A stretch of DNA of 64,000 nt from Nesterenkonia sp. LB17 (GTDB taxonomy: Bacteria > Actinomycetota > Actinomycetes > Actinomycetales > Micrococcaceae): positions 744,001 through 808,000 of the forward strand of contig NZ_JAJOYX010000001.1 in assembly GCF_022565915.1 (NCBI RefSeq). Direction: 5' to 3'. Under the pieces are notes generated by a model. The model saw nothing but the letters and a program-made list of their open reading frames with translations. It did not search any database and had not been told where the DNA came from. Every line of letters starts with the position of its first letter. Position 1 is the stretch's first letter. The translations under genes were made by a program, and so were the position numbers. Positions 54,244 through 64,000 of this stretch are shown piece by piece.

Positions 54244-54777
54244 ATGGGCACACATGACATCGTCTCGCCGGAGCAGCGACGCACCCTCTCGGTCCTGGTC
54301 GAGGACGTCCCCGGCGTGCTGACCAAGGTCTCCGGACTCTTCGCCCGCCGCGCGTTCAACATCCACTCGCTGGCGGTGGGTCCCTCCGAGCTGCCGGGGC
54401 TGAGCCGGATCACAGTGGTGGTCGACGCCGACTCCAAGCTGCTCGAGCAGATCACCAAACAGCTGAACAAGCTGATCAACGTCATCAAGATCATCGAGCT
54501 GGCACCGGAGAACTCGGTCCAGCGCGAACACCTGCTGATCAAGGTGAAGGCCGACTCGCCCACCCGTCTGCAGGTCACCCAGGCCGTCGAGCTCTTCCGC
54601 GCCAAGATCGTGGACGTCTCCGTGGACTCACTGACCGTCGAGGCCACCGGCGCGCCTGACAAGCTCAATGCTCTGCTGGAGGTCCTGGAACCCTTCGGAG
54701 TCCGCGAGATCGTGCGGTCCGGCGGGCTCGCGATCTCCCGCGGCGCGAAGTCCATGACCGACAGAGCGCTGCGCTGA
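54244..54777 (+). CDS. ilvN: Acetolactate synthase small (regulatory) subunit
   Basis: The 177-residue regulatory subunit has an N-terminal ACT domain (LSVLVEDVPGVLTKVSGLFARR, blocks VEDVPGVL and ARRAFNIHSLAVG) that binds valine, and a C-terminal domain with KVKADSPTRL and FGVREIVRSG. Valine binding gives feedback inhibition of IlvB. It is 3 bp after ilvB and 57 bp before ilvC, in the standard ilvBNC order. Confidence 0.96.
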   Translation: MGTHDIVSPEQRRTLSVLVEDVPGVLTKVSGLFARRAFNIHSLAVGPSELPGLSRITVVVDADSKLLEQITKQLNKLINVIKIIELAPENSVQREHLLIKVKADSPTRLQVTQAVELFRAKIVDVSVDSLTVEATGAPDKLNALLEVLEPFGVREIVRSGGLAISRGAKSMTDRALR

Positions 54778-54834
54778 ACACCACCTCGGAACCACTGACC
54801 TGTAACCCCACCCCCACCATGAGGAGCCCTCACT

Positions 54835-55860
<1,026 letters not shown>

Positions 55861-55866
55861 GCTGAC

Positions 55867-55909
55867 ACGGTGAGCGGGGCGGGTCATGGCGGCCCGCCCC
55901 GCTCACCGT
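55867..55909 (+). terminator. Terminator of the ilvBNC operon
   Basis: A perfect 17-bp stem (55867-55883 with 55893-55909) with a 9-nt loop is followed by CTTCG. The hairpin is strong although the T-run is poor. Confidence 0.8.
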
Positions 55910-55972
55910 CTTCGCGTGCACCACCCATCACGAAGCCATCCCTAGAAGCGCCCCGAGCAGAAGAAGGACATT

Positions 55973-57568
55973 GTGAGCACTCACCGCCCCGTCGTCGTAC
56001 TTGCCGAAGAACTCTCACCCGCCACCGTCGATGCGCTGGGACCGGACTTTGAGATCCGCCAGTCTGACGGCACCGACCGGGAGCGGCTCTTCGCCGATCT
56101 CGCCGACGCCGACGCCATCATGGTGCGCTCTGCCACCCAGGTCGACGCCGAGGTGCTCTCCCACGCCAAGCAGCTGAAGGTCGTCGCCCGGGCAGGCGTG
56201 GGTCTGGACAATGTCGACATCAAGGCCGCCACCGCGGCCGGTGTGATGGTCGTGAACGCCCCGACCTCGAACATCACCTCCGCCGCGGAGCTCACCTGCG
56301 CCCACATCCTGGGCCTGGCCCGACACATCTCCCCGGCGCACCAGTCGCTGCGCGACGGCGGGTGGAAGCGCTCGAAGTACTCCGGCATGGAGCTCGCGGA
56401 GAAGACCCTCGGCGTGATCGGCCTGGGCCGCATCGGCGGACTCGTGGCCGAGCGGATGAAGGCCTTCGACATGGAGGTCATCGCCTACGACCCCTACGTG
56501 ACCTCCGCCCGGGCCCACCAGCTCGGCGCCCAGCTGGTCACCCTGGATGAGCTCTACGCGAAGTCCGACGTGATCACCATCCACATGCCGAAGACCCCCG
56601 AGACCCTGAACATGCTCAACACCGAGGCCTTCGCGAAGATGAAGGACACCGCGTTCGTGGTCAACGTCGCCCGCGGCGGTCTGATCGACGAGGCCGACCT
56701 GGAGCAGGCCCTGGCCGAGGGCGCCATCGGCGGCGCAGCCGTCGACGTGTTCGCCACCGAGCCCTCCACCGATCTGCCCTTCTTCACCCGCGACAACGTG
56801 GTGGTCACCCCACACCTGGGCGCCTCCACCGCCGAGGCCCAGGAGAAGGCCGGCGTCTCCGTGGCGAAGTCCGTGCGCCTGGCCCTGGCCGGCGAGCTGG
56901 TCCCCGACGCGGTCAACGTCGCCGGCGGCGCCATCGACGAGCTGGTCCGTCCCGGGATCCCGCTGATCGAGAAGCTCGGCCGGATCCTCAACGCCCTGGC
57001 CACCGAGGCGTTCACCGATATCGAGACCGAGGCCGCCGGCGAGATCGCCGAGCTCAACGTCTCGGCGCTGCAGCTCGCCGCCCTGAAGGGCCTGTTCACC
57101 GACGTCGTCTCGGAGCAGGTCTCCTACGTCAACGCCCCGGTGCTCGCCGAGCAGCGCGGGATCTCCACCCGGCTGACCACCACCACCGAGGTCGAGGACT
57201 ACCGCAACGCGCTCACCGTGCGCGGCGCCACCAGCTCCGGGACCAACCTGGAGGTCCGCGGCACCCTCACCGGACCCAAGCAGATCCAGAAGATCGTCGG
57301 GATCAACGGCTACGACCTGGAGATCGCGCTCACCGAGCACCTGGTGGTGCTCGAATACGCCGACCGCCCCGGCGTCGTCGGCGCCCTGGGCCGGATCCTG
57401 GGGGAGCACCAGGTCAACATCGCCGGGATGCAGGTCTCGCAGAACACCAAGGAGGGCCGCGCGCTGGCAGTGCTGGCCATCGACGCCGCGCTGCCCGCCG
57501 GGGTGCTGGACTCGATCAACGCCGAGGTCCAGGCCAATCTGGCCGCCGAGGTCGACCTCGAGGACTGA
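55973..57568 (+). CDS. serA: D-3-phosphoglycerate dehydrogenase
   Basis: SerA catalyses the first step of serine synthesis; serine feeds TrpB among others. The 531-residue long form has the NAD-binding GLGRIGGLVAERM, substrate and catalytic blocks NVARGGLIDEADL and VVTPHLGAST, then the intervening ASB domain and a C-terminal ACT domain (VVLEYADRPGVVGALGRIL, blocks EYADRPGVVG and VNIAGMQVSQ). The long form is serine-sensitive in actinobacteria. GTG 55973 is behind AAGAAGGACA. It has its own terminator and sits alone between ilvC and metG. Confidence 0.96.
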   Translation: MSTHRPVVVLAEELSPATVDALGPDFEIRQSDGTDRERLFADLADADAIMVRSATQVDAEVLSHAKQLKVVARAGVGLDNVDIKAATAAGVMVVNAPTSNITSAAELTCAHILGLARHISPAHQSLRDGGWKRSKYSGMELAEKTLGVIGLGRIGGLVAERMKAFDMEVIAYDPYVTSARAHQLGAQLVTLDELYAKSDVITIHMPKTPETLNMLNTEAFAKMKDTAFVVNVARGGLIDEADLEQALAEGAIGGAAVDVFATEPSTDLPFFTRDNVVVTPHLGASTAEAQEKAGVSVAKSVRLALAGELVPDAVNVAGGAIDELVRPGIPLIEKLGRILNALATEAFTDIETEAAGEIAELNVSALQLAALKGLFTDVVSEQVSYVNAPVLAEQRGISTRLTTTTEVEDYRNALTVRGATSSGTNLEVRGTLTGPKQIQKIVGINGYDLEIALTEHLVVLEYADRPGVVGALGRILGEHQVNIAGMQVSQNTKEGRALAVLAIDAALPAGVLDSINAEVQANLAAEVDLED

Positions 57569-57592
57569 GCTCAGCGCTGATCCGGTGCAGGT

Positions 57593-57629
57593 CCCGGTGC
57601 AGGTCTCGAGGACCGAGTCCTGCACCGGG
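57593..57629 (+). terminator. Terminator after serA
   Basis: CCCGGTGCAGG (57593-57603) pairs with CCTGCACCGGG (57619-57629), giving an 11-bp perfect stem followed by ATCTTC. A direct copy of CCGGTGCAGGT just upstream may add an alternative stem. Confidence 0.7.
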
Positions 57630-57654
57630 ATCTTCACCGGGCAACCGCGTGGGG

Positions 57655-57660
57655 TAAATT
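57655..57660 (+). promoter_or_regulatory. -10 element TAAATT for leaderless metG
   Basis: TAAATT ends 6 nt before the GTG start at 57667, with no Shine-Dalgarno sequence in between. Confidence 0.6.
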
Positions 57661-57666
57661 CCTAGG

Positions 57667-59277
57667 GTGACTTCTTCCAAGCCCCCGTTCTACATCACCA
57701 CTGCGATCTCCTATCCCAATGGGACGCCGCATATCGGCCACGCCTATGAGTACATCGCCTCCGACGCGATGGCGCGCTTCAAGCGCCTCGACGGACACGA
57801 GACCTACTTCCTCACCGGCACCGATGAGCACGGGCAGAAGATGCAGCAGTCCGCGGAGAAGGAGGGCATCTCTCCGCGCGAGCTGGCCACCAGGAACTCG
57901 GCGGAGTTCAAGCGGGTCGACGACGACGTCCTGGGCGTCTCCTACGACCGCTTCATCCGCACCACTGACGAGGATCACTACGCCGCGTCGACCGCCATCT
58001 GGCGACGCATGGTCGAGGCCGGGGACATCTACCTGGACAAGTACGCCGGCTGGTACTCGGTGCGCGACGAGCGGTTCTTCACCGCCGACGAGACCGAGCT
58101 CCGCGCCGACGGCGAGCGCTACGCCACCGAGACCGGCACCCCGGTGACCTGGACCGAGGAGGAGTCGTACTTCTTCAGGCTCTCGAAGTACCAGCAGCCG
58201 CTGCTCGACTTCTACCGGGACAACCCCGACTTCGGCGGACCGCGCACCCGCTTCAACGAGGTCATCCGGTTCGTGGAGTCGGGTCTGGACGACCTCTCGA
58301 TCTCCCGGACCACCTTCGACTGGGGCGTCCCGGTGCCGAAGGACCTCACCGCGCCCGAGACCGGCCTGGACCACGTGATGTATGTCTGGGTGGACGCGCT
58401 GACCAACTACCTCACCGGCGTCGGCTTCCCAGACACCGAGTCCGAGAGCTTCGCCAAGTTCTGGCCCGCCGACGTCCACGTCATCGGCAAGGACATCTCC
58501 CGCTTCCACTGCATCTTCTGGCCGGCGTTCCTGATGAGCGCGCAGCTCGAGCTGCCGAAGCGGGTGATGATCCACGGCTTCCTGCACAACGCCGGGGAGA
58601 AGATGTCCAAGTCCGTGGGCAATGTGGTGGCCCCCGCCGACTGGGTCGCCGAATACGGGCTCGACGCCGTGCGGTTCTTCCTGCTGCGCGAGTTCCCCTT
58701 CGGCCAGGACGGCTCGTACACCCATGAGGCCGTGCTGGGCCGGAAGAACTCCGATCTGGCGAACAATCTGGGCAACCTCGCCCAGCGCTCGCTGTCGATG
58801 ATCGCCAAGAACTGTGACGAGATGATCCCTCAGCCGGGTGAGCGCACCGCCGCTGACCGCCGGATCCTGGCCCAGGCCGATGAGCTGCTGGAGATCAGCC
58901 GCGAGGCCTATGACATGCAGGACTTCCACCGCGCCCTGGAGCGGACCTGGTTCGTCCTCGGGGAGGCCAACGCCTACTTCGCCGAGCAGGAGCCCTGGAA
59001 GCTCAAGAAGACCGACCTCTCCCGGATGAACACGGTGCTCTTCGTGACCGCCGAGGTGGTGCGCAAGGTCGCGCTGCTCGCGCAGCCGGTCATGCCGGAG
59101 TCCGCCAGCAGGCTCCTGGACGCGCTGAACGTCGAGGCCGCCGGCGACGCCGGACGGACCAACGCCTCCGGTGCGGGCCCGCGCAGCTTCGAAGCCTTCC
59201 ACACCGAGCTTCTCCCCGGCACCGTGCTGGCCAAGCCCACGCCGATCTTCCCTCGCCACGAGGAGAAGACCGACTGA
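57667..59277 (+). CDS. metG: Methionyl-tRNA synthetase
   Basis: MetG charges tRNA-Met. The 536-residue class I enzyme has the HIGH-type motif [11 protein letters not shown] near residue 20-28 and the KMSKS loop at about 312-316. The knuckle region RDERFFT and an anticodon-binding helical domain follow. There is no C-terminal EMAP/Trbp111-like tRNA-binding domain, as is usual for the actinobacterial type. GTG 57667 follows a leaderless -10 element. An AGATCA/TGATCT hairpin (59285-59330) after the stop is a weak terminator candidate. Confidence 0.96.
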   Translation: MTSSKPPFYITTAISYPNGTPHIGHAYEYIASDAMARFKRLDGHETYFLTGTDEHGQKMQQSAEKEGISPRELATRNSAEFKRVDDDVLGVSYDRFIRTTDEDHYAASTAIWRRMVEAGDIYLDKYAGWYSVRDERFFTADETELRADGERYATETGTPVTWTEEESYFFRLSKYQQPLLDFYRDNPDFGGPRTRFNEVIRFVESGLDDLSISRTTFDWGVPVPKDLTAPETGLDHVMYVWVDALTNYLTGVGFPDTESESFAKFWPADVHVIGKDISRFHCIFWPAFLMSAQLELPKRVMIHGFLHNAGEKMSKSVGNVVAPADWVAEYGLDAVRFFLLREFPFGQDGSYTHEAVLGRKNSDLANNLGNLAQRSLSMIAKNCDEMIPQPGERTAADRRILAQADELLEISREAYDMQDFHRALERTWFVLGEANAYFAEQEPWKLKKTDLSRMNTVLFVTAEVVRKVALLAQPVMPESASRLLDALNVEAAGDAGRTNASGAGPRSFEAFHTELLPGTVLAKPTPIFPRHEEKTD

Positions 59278-59381
59278 GCAGGGGAGATCACCGCCCTGCG
59301 GGCAGCAGCTCCACGGTGCGGGCCTGATCTCAGATGCTGAGAGGCTGCGCCGACCCTGTCGTCCTGCCGGGACCCAGCACA

Positions 59382-59387
59382 TAGAGT
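59382..59387 (+). promoter_or_regulatory. -10 element TAGAGT for leaderless leuB
   Basis: TAGAGT ends 6 nt before ATG 59394. The same hexamer at the same distance precedes the FAH gene at 61750. Confidence 0.6.
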
Positions 59388-59393
59388 GACGCT

Positions 59394-60485
59394 ATGGCTC
59401 AGAACACATTTGACATCGCAGTAATCGGCGGCGACGGCATCGGACCCGAGGTGGTCGCGGAGGCCCGGAAGGTGCTCGACGCCGCGCTGGCCCCGGAGGG
59501 CGCCGAGTTCACCTACACCGAGTACTCCCTGGGCGCCGAGCACTGGCTCACCACCGGAGAGACCCTCACCCAAGAGACGCTGCAGGCCCTGCGCGGGCAC
59601 GACGCGATCCTCTTCGGTGCGGTGGGCGCCGACCCGCTGGACACCCGGGTGCCCTCCGGGATCATCGAGCGTGAGCTGCTGCTGGGACTGCGCTTCAACC
59701 TCGACCACTGCGTGAACCTGCGCCCCACCCGCTCCTACCCCGGGGTCGTGTCCCCGCTGCGCGGCGTGGACGAGGAGAACCCGATCGACTTCGTCGTCGT
59801 CCGCGAGGGCACCGAGGGTCCCTACGCCGGCAACGGCGGGCTGCTGCGCCGCGGCACCGACGCGGAGATCGCCACCGAGGTCTCGGTCAACACCGCCTAC
59901 GGCGTGCGCCGCGTGGTCCAGGACGCCTTCGTCCGCGCCCAGGCCCGGGACAAGCACCTGACCCTGGTGCACAAGAACAACGTGCTGACCTACTCCGGCG
60001 ACCTCTGGACCCGGACGACGGCGGCCGTCGCCGAGTCCTTCCCGGACGTGCGCTGGGACTACATGCACGTCGACGCGGCCACCATCCACATGGTCAACAA
60101 CCCGCAGCGCTTTGACGTGATCGTCACCGACAACCTCTTCGGCGACATCCTCACCGACCTGGCCCCGGCCGTCACCGGCGGCATCGGCCTGGCCGCCTCG
60201 GCCTCGATCAACACCGCCGGCACCGCGCCGTCGATGTTCGAACCGGTGCACGGCTCCGCCCCGGACATCGCCGGCAAGGCGATCGCCGACCCCACCGCGG
60301 CGGTGCTCTCCGCTGCGCTGATGCTCGATCACCTGGGTCTGAGCGAGGCCGCGGCCCGGGTGGAGGCCGCGGTCCACGCGCAGCTGAGCCAGTGGGCGCA
60401 GGACGGGATCTCCGGGCTGAACACCAGCCAGCGCGGCGACGCCTTCGTGGCGCGCCTGTCCGGCCGCACCGCGCCCGTCAGCTGA
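59394..60485 (+). CDS. leuB: 3-isopropylmalate dehydrogenase
   Basis: LeuB oxidises and decarboxylates 3-isopropylmalate in leucine synthesis. The 363-residue enzyme has [13 protein letters not shown] at the start, [17 protein letters not shown] with the substrate-binding Arg, [14 protein letters not shown], and the metal-binding [14 protein letters not shown] followed by [12 protein letters not shown]. The length is typical. The start is leaderless-like at ATG 59394. leuA, leuC and leuD are not in the window. ilvE follows 131 bp downstream with its own promoter region. Confidence 0.96.
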   Translation: MAQNTFDIAVIGGDGIGPEVVAEARKVLDAALAPEGAEFTYTEYSLGAEHWLTTGETLTQETLQALRGHDAILFGAVGADPLDTRVPSGIIERELLLGLRFNLDHCVNLRPTRSYPGVVSPLRGVDEENPIDFVVVREGTEGPYAGNGGLLRRGTDAEIATEVSVNTAYGVRRVVQDAFVRAQARDKHLTLVHKNNVLTYSGDLWTRTTAAVAESFPDVRWDYMHVDAATIHMVNNPQRFDVIVTDNLFGDILTDLAPAVTGGIGLAASASINTAGTAPSMFEPVHGSAPDIAGKAIADPTAAVLSAALMLDHLGLSEAAARVEAAVHAQLSQWAQDGISGLNTSQRGDAFVARLSGRTAPVS

Positions 60486-60546
60486 ACCGGGCCCGACCCG
60501 CTGAGCCCGGCTGTCCAGTCGAACCGTGCTGGGCGGCCGGGGGAGC

Positions 60547-60574
60547 GAGTCTCGTAGAGTAGGGCACGAGACTC
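60547..60574 (+). promoter_or_regulatory. ilvE promoter region: TAGAGT inside an inverted repeat
   Basis: GAGTCTCGT (60547-60555) and ACGAGACTC (60566-60574) form a perfect 9-bp inverted repeat with a 10-nt centre. TAGAGT (60555-60560), a good -10, starts on its last arm base. A regulator or RNA hairpin at this site could control ilvE. Confidence 0.5.
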
Positions 60575-60616
60575 ACTCGCAGCGCGCACCCGCTCATGCA
60601 CATCTGAAAGGTCACC

Positions 60617-61690
60617 ATGACGTTCCATCACACCCCCCACCCGACGCCCACCTCGCCCGAGCGGCTGCAGCAGATCCTGGCGAACCCGGGCTTCGGGACG
60701 AACTTCACCGACCACACCTCGGTGATCGACTGGACGTCGGAGGGTGGCTGGGGCAACGCCCGGGTGGAGCCCTATGGCCCCATCTCGCTGGACCCGGCGG
60801 CGGCGGTGCTGCACTACGCCCAGGAGGTCTTCGAAGGCATGAAGGCCTACCGGCACGCCGACGGGGGGATCTACACCTTCCGCCCGTGGGAGAACGCCCG
60901 ACGGCTCAACCGCTCGGCCGTGCGGATGGCGCTGCCCGAGCTCCCCGAGGAGCTCTTCATCGAATCTCTGGAGGAGCTGGTCCAGACCGACAAGGACTGG
61001 GTCCCCGACGGCGACGGCGAGGCGCTCTACCTGCGGCCCTTCATGTTCGCCTCCGAGGCGTTCCTCGGCGTCCGGCCTGCCAACGCGGTCTCCTACCGGG
61101 TCATCGCGTCTCCGGCCGGAAACTACTTCGGCGGCGAGCTCAAGCCGGTGCGCATCTGGGTCTCCCGCGACTACATCCGCGCCGCCCCCGGCGGAACCGG
61201 CGCGGCCAAGACCGGCGGCAACTACGCCGGCTCTCTGGCCGCCCAGCAGCAGGCCACCGCCAAGGGCTGCGATCAGGTGCTCTTCCTGGACCCGCTGCGC
61301 GAGAACGCCATCGAGGAGCTCGGCGGCATGAACGTCTTCCTGGTGACCGCCGACAACAAGCTCATCACCCCCGCGCTGACCGGCACGATCCTGGAGGGCA
61401 TCACCCGCGCCTCGGTGATCCAGCTGGCCAAGGACCGCGGCATGGAGGTCCAGGAGCGGCAGGTCACCCTGGAGGAGTGGGACGCCGGCATCACCGACGG
61501 CAGCATCACCGAAGCCTTCGCCTGCGGCACCGCCGCGGTCATCACCCCCATCGGGGAGCTGCTGGACGGGGAGCGCAGCATCGCCTCCGCCGGCACCGGA
61601 GCGGTCACCCTCTCGATCCGCGAGGAGCTGCTGGGCATCCAGACCGGCACGGTCCAGGATCGCCACGACTGGATGCACCGCCTCGCCTGA
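60617..61690 (+). CDS. ilvE: Branched-chain amino acid aminotransferase
   Basis: IlvE transfers the amino group from glutamate to the keto acids of Val, Ile and Leu. The 357-residue class IV PLP enzyme has YAQEVFEGMKAYRH, RLNRSAVRMALPELP, the PLP lysine at about K198 in AAKTGGNYAGSL, EELGGMNVF and EAFACGTAAVITPI. ATG 60617 lies behind AAAGGTC. Glutamate from gltBD and keto acids from ilvD are its substrates. Confidence 0.96.
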   Translation: MTFHHTPHPTPTSPERLQQILANPGFGTNFTDHTSVIDWTSEGGWGNARVEPYGPISLDPAAAVLHYAQEVFEGMKAYRHADGGIYTFRPWENARRLNRSAVRMALPELPEELFIESLEELVQTDKDWVPDGDGEALYLRPFMFASEAFLGVRPANAVSYRVIASPAGNYFGGELKPVRIWVSRDYIRAAPGGTGAAKTGGNYAGSLAAQQQATAKGCDQVLFLDPLRENAIEELGGMNVFLVTADNKLITPALTGTILEGITRASVIQLAKDRGMEVQERQVTLEEWDAGITDGSITEAFACGTAAVITPIGELLDGERSIASAGTGAVTLSIREELLGIQTGTVQDRHDWMHRLA

Positions 61691-61737
61691 GCCGCTGGAG
61701 AACGGACCACTGCGGAACGTGCAATGCGCGTGGGCGA

Positions 61738-61743
61738 TAGAGT
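61738..61743 (+). promoter_or_regulatory. -10 element TAGAGT for the leaderless FAH gene
   Basis: TAGAGT ends 6 nt before ATG 61750; there is no Shine-Dalgarno sequence. Confidence 0.55.
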
Positions 61744-61749
61744 TGGCCC

Positions 61750-62523
61750 ATGCGCATTGCTCGTTTTGTCACGGACGCCGAACCCTCCTACGGTCTTGTC
61801 ACCGGGGAAGAGGGCGAAGAAACCATCATCGGGCTCAACGGAGACCCGTTCTATCAAGGGATCCAGCAGACCGAGACCACCCACCGCCTCGAAGACGTGC
61901 GGCTGGTCGCCCCGATCATCCCGCGCTCGAAGGTGATCGGAGTGGGTCGCAACTACGCCGACCACGTCAAGGAGATGGGCGGAGAGATCCCGGTCTCGCC
62001 GCTGCTGTTCCTGATCCCCAACACCGCCGTGGTGGGCCCCAACGAGCCGGTCACGCTGCCCTCCTTCTCTGAGGAGATCAGCTACGAGACCGAGCTCGCC
62101 GTCGTCATCGGGCGCATCTGCAAGGACGTGCCGGTGGATCGGGTCCAGGAAGTCATCTTCGGCTACACGGTCGCCAACGATCTCACCGCCCGCGATGCAC
62201 AGCGCACCGACGGCCAGTGGGCCCGCGCCAAGGGCTTCGACGGCTCCACCCCGCTGGGCCCCTGGATCGAGACCGACCTCGAGCCCGAGGGCCTGCGGAT
62301 CTCCGGACGGCTCAACGGCGAGACCGTCCAGGACGGCTCCACCTCCGAGATGATCTTCGGCGTGGCCGAGCTCATCGCCTACATCTCCCAGGCCTTCACC
62401 CTGCTCCCCGGCGACGTCATCCTCACCGGCACCCCGGCCGGCGTCGGGCTGCTCGGCGCCGGAGACCGCTTCGAGGCGGACATCGAAGGCATCGGCACCC
62501 TCGTCAACCACTTCAGGAACTGA
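61750..62523 (+). CDS. Fumarylacetoacetate hydrolase family protein
   Basis: The 257-residue protein has the FAH fold. [16 protein letters not shown] comes near residue 60-73, followed by ELAVVIG and [14 protein letters not shown]. Metal-binding acidic residues lie in SYETELAVV, and [12 protein letters not shown] is near the C-terminus. Members act on acylpyruvates or oxaloacetate-type substrates; which one applies here cannot be told. The conserved neighbour gltX, only 8 bp downstream, is typical of actinobacteria, and the two probably share one transcript. Confidence 0.92.
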   Translation: MRIARFVTDAEPSYGLVTGEEGEETIIGLNGDPFYQGIQQTETTHRLEDVRLVAPIIPRSKVIGVGRNYADHVKEMGGEIPVSPLLFLIPNTAVVGPNEPVTLPSFSEEISYETELAVVIGRICKDVPVDRVQEVIFGYTVANDLTARDAQRTDGQWARAKGFDGSTPLGPWIETDLEPEGLRISGRLNGETVQDGSTSEMIFGVAELIAYISQAFTLLPGDVILTGTPAGVGLLGAGDRFEADIEGIGTLVNHFRN

Positions 62524-62531
62524 TTCCACAC

Positions 62532-64000
62532 ATGACTGTCACTTCTGCTGCACCGTCCACCGAGATCCCCGCCGTCGACCCGAGCACGCAGGTCCGGGTC
62601 CGCTTCTGCCCCTCGCCCACCGGCACCCCGCACGTCGGGCTGATCCGCACCGCCCTGTTCAACTGGGCCTACGCCCGCCACACCGGCGGCAAGATGATCT
62701 TCCGGATCGAGGACACCGATACCGCCCGGGACTCCGAGGAGTCCTACCAGCAGCTGCTCGAGGCGCTGCGCTGGCTCGGCATCGACTGGGACGAGGGCGC
62801 CGAGACCGGCGGCCCGCACGCCCCCTACCGGCAGTCCCAGCGCGGTGACTTCTACGCCGAGGTGCTCAGCCAGCTGCTGCAGGCGGGATTCATCTACGAG
62901 GCCTTCTCCACCCCGGAGGAGGTCGAGGCACGCCACCAGGCCGCCGGACGGGACCCGAAGCTGGGCTACGACGGCTTCGACCGGACGCTGAGCCAGGAGC
63001 AGATCGACGCCTTCCGTGCCGAGGGCCGCGAACCGGTGCTGCGCTTCCGGATGCCCGAGGAGGACATCACCTTCACCGACGTCGTGCGCGGCGAGATCAC
63101 CTTCGGCGCCGGGTCCACGCCTGACTTCGTGGTGGCCCGCGCCAACGGCCAGCCGCTCTACACCCTGGTCAACCCGGTGGACGACGCCGCCATGGAGATC
63201 ACCCACGTGCTGCGCGGCGAAGACCTGCTCTCCTCCACCCCGCGCCAGGTGGCGCTCTACCGGGCGCTGCACGCGATCGGCGTGGCCAAGCACATGCCGG
63301 TCTTCGGTCACCTGCCCTACGTGATGGGGGAGGGCAGCAAGAAGCTCTCCAAGCGGGACCCGGAGTCGAACCTCTTCCACCACCGCGACCGCGGCTTCAT
63401 CCCTGAGGGTCTGCTGAACTACCTGGCGCTGCTGGGCTGGTCGCTCTCGGCCGATGAGGACATCTTCACCGTGGAGCAGCTCATCGAGCACTTCGACATC
63501 GCCGACGTCCTGGCCAACCCCGCACGCTTCGACGTGAAGAAGGCCGAGGCCATCAACGGCACCCACATCCGTCGCCTCCAGGCCGCAGACTTCCGCGACC
63601 GCCTGGTGCCCTACCTGCAGGCCAGGGGCCTGCTGGGGGAGCAGCTGGCGCCGGGACAGGCCGCCCTGCTCGACGGCGCGGCGCCCCTGGTGCAGGAGCG
63701 CATCGCGCTGCTGGACGAGGGTGCGGACATGATGGCGTTCCTCTTCACCGACGACGCCGACCTCGCCATCGAGGACAAGGCCTTCAGCGGGCTCGGAGAT
63801 CAGGTCTTCGAGACCCTGGACGCCTCCATCGCGGCGCTCAGCGACATCGAGGACGCCCGGTGGAGCACCGAGGTGATCGAGGCTGCGCTGCGCGAGGCGC
63901 TGCTGGAGGGGCTCGAGCTCAAACCGCGCAAGGCCTTCGGCTCGGTGCGCTCGGCGATCTCCGGACGTCGGGTCTCCCCGCCATTGTTCGAATCCATGGA
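62532..64000 (+). CDS. gltX: Glutamyl-tRNA synthetase (cut by the window end)
   Basis: ATG 62532 opens a frame that is still open at 64000, so the last residues are missing (about 489 present). The class Ic motifs are intact: [13 protein letters not shown] near residue 25-36, a [11 protein letters not shown] block, [16 protein letters not shown] with the KMSKS-type loop KLSKR (271-275), and the anticodon-binding domain with [11 protein letters not shown]. No clear ribosome site is seen, so it may be translated by coupling to the FAH gene. Confidence 0.96.
   Translation, partial: MTVTSAAPSTEIPAVDPSTQVRVRFCPSPTGTPHVGLIRTALFNWAYARHTGGKMIFRIEDTDTARDSEESYQQLLEALRWLGIDWDEGAETGGPHAPYRQSQRGDFYAEVLSQLLQAGFIYEAFSTPEEVEARHQAAGRDPKLGYDGFDRTLSQEQIDAFRAEGREPVLRFRMPEEDITFTDVVRGEITFGAGSTPDFVVARANGQPLYTLVNPVDDAAMEITHVLRGEDLLSSTPRQVALYRALHAIGVAKHMPVFGHLPYVMGEGSKKLSKRDPESNLFHHRDRGFIPEGLLNYLALLGWSLSADEDIFTVEQLIEHFDIADVLANPARFDVKKAEAINGTHIRRLQAADFRDRLVPYLQARGLLGEQLAPGQAALLDGAAPLVQERIALLDEGADMMAFLFTDDADLAIEDKAFSGLGDQVFETLDASIAALSDIEDARWSTEVIEAALREALLEGLELKPRKAFGSVRSAISGRRVSPPLFESM

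Overview
The window is a strongly GC-rich, densely packed stretch of an actinobacterial chromosome. Gene order and protein families point to the order Micrococcales, probably the family Micrococcaceae. The evidence is sepF-yggT-divIVA-lspA-rluD-dnaE, an HGxxPAAW-family protein and a Trp-operon membrane protein inside the trp genes, a PdtaR-type ANTAR regulator, NrdR, and many apparently leaderless mRNAs. The genus is not settled. Almost everything is core housekeeping or biosynthesis. I see no insertion sequence, prophage, CRISPR array or rRNA.

Layout. 1-6892: cell division and envelope genes (sepF end, yggT, divIVA/wag31, lspA), an RluA-family pseudouridine synthase and DNA polymerase III alpha. 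7000-7503: nrdR behind two NrdR boxes. 7850-10981: a large MalT/LAL-type LuxR regulator. 11006-16039, minus strand: rpe, rsmB, fmt, def and a stand-alone PD-(D/E)XK nuclease-like gene. 16240-16817: tRNA-Gly, tRNA-Cys, tRNA-Val, tRNA-Gly and a strong terminator. 17041-21032: an FMN riboswitch and the riboflavin genes ribD, a ribE-ribB-ribA fusion, and ribH. 21047-31088: a merged his/trp run (hisE, hisG, hisF, hisI, trpE, a Trp membrane protein, an HGxxPAAW protein, trpC, trpB, trpA) ending in a sodium symporter and its 34-residue MetS-like subunit. 31220-40518: lgt, gltB, gltD and pyk. 40653-41507: tRNA-Leu and pdtaR. 41615-49722: a ketone-body/3-hydroxybutyrate cluster (thiolase, scoB, scoA, 3-hydroxybutyrate dehydrogenase, GntP permease, PucR-type regulator, a broken scoA N-terminus, AtoE-type transporter). 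49743-50063: CHY zinc finger protein. 50232-61690: branched-chain amino acid and serine genes (ilvD, the ilvB leader, ilvBNC, serA, leuB, ilvE) with metG between them. 61750-end: a FAH-family protein and the start of gltX.

How it works together. Glutamate synthase supplies glutamate for the transaminases. serA feeds serine to TrpB. ilvBN, ilvC, ilvD and ilvE share the Ile/Val steps, with leuB for Leu. The hydroxybutyrate cluster would import and oxidise 3-hydroxybutyrate or acetoacetate to acetyl-CoA.

The most interesting items are the three-enzyme RibE-RibB-RibA fusion, the leaderless-promoter pattern, the ilvB leader peptide written in rare CTA/GTA codons, the scoA remnant coupled to atoE, the MetS-like micro-gene at the end of the trp run, short tandem repeats (mostly 15 bp) in several unrelated genes, and a 22-bp perfect palindrome that shares a 15-mer with a distant intergenic site. 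No search or computation was run. Family names rest on motifs, length and context.
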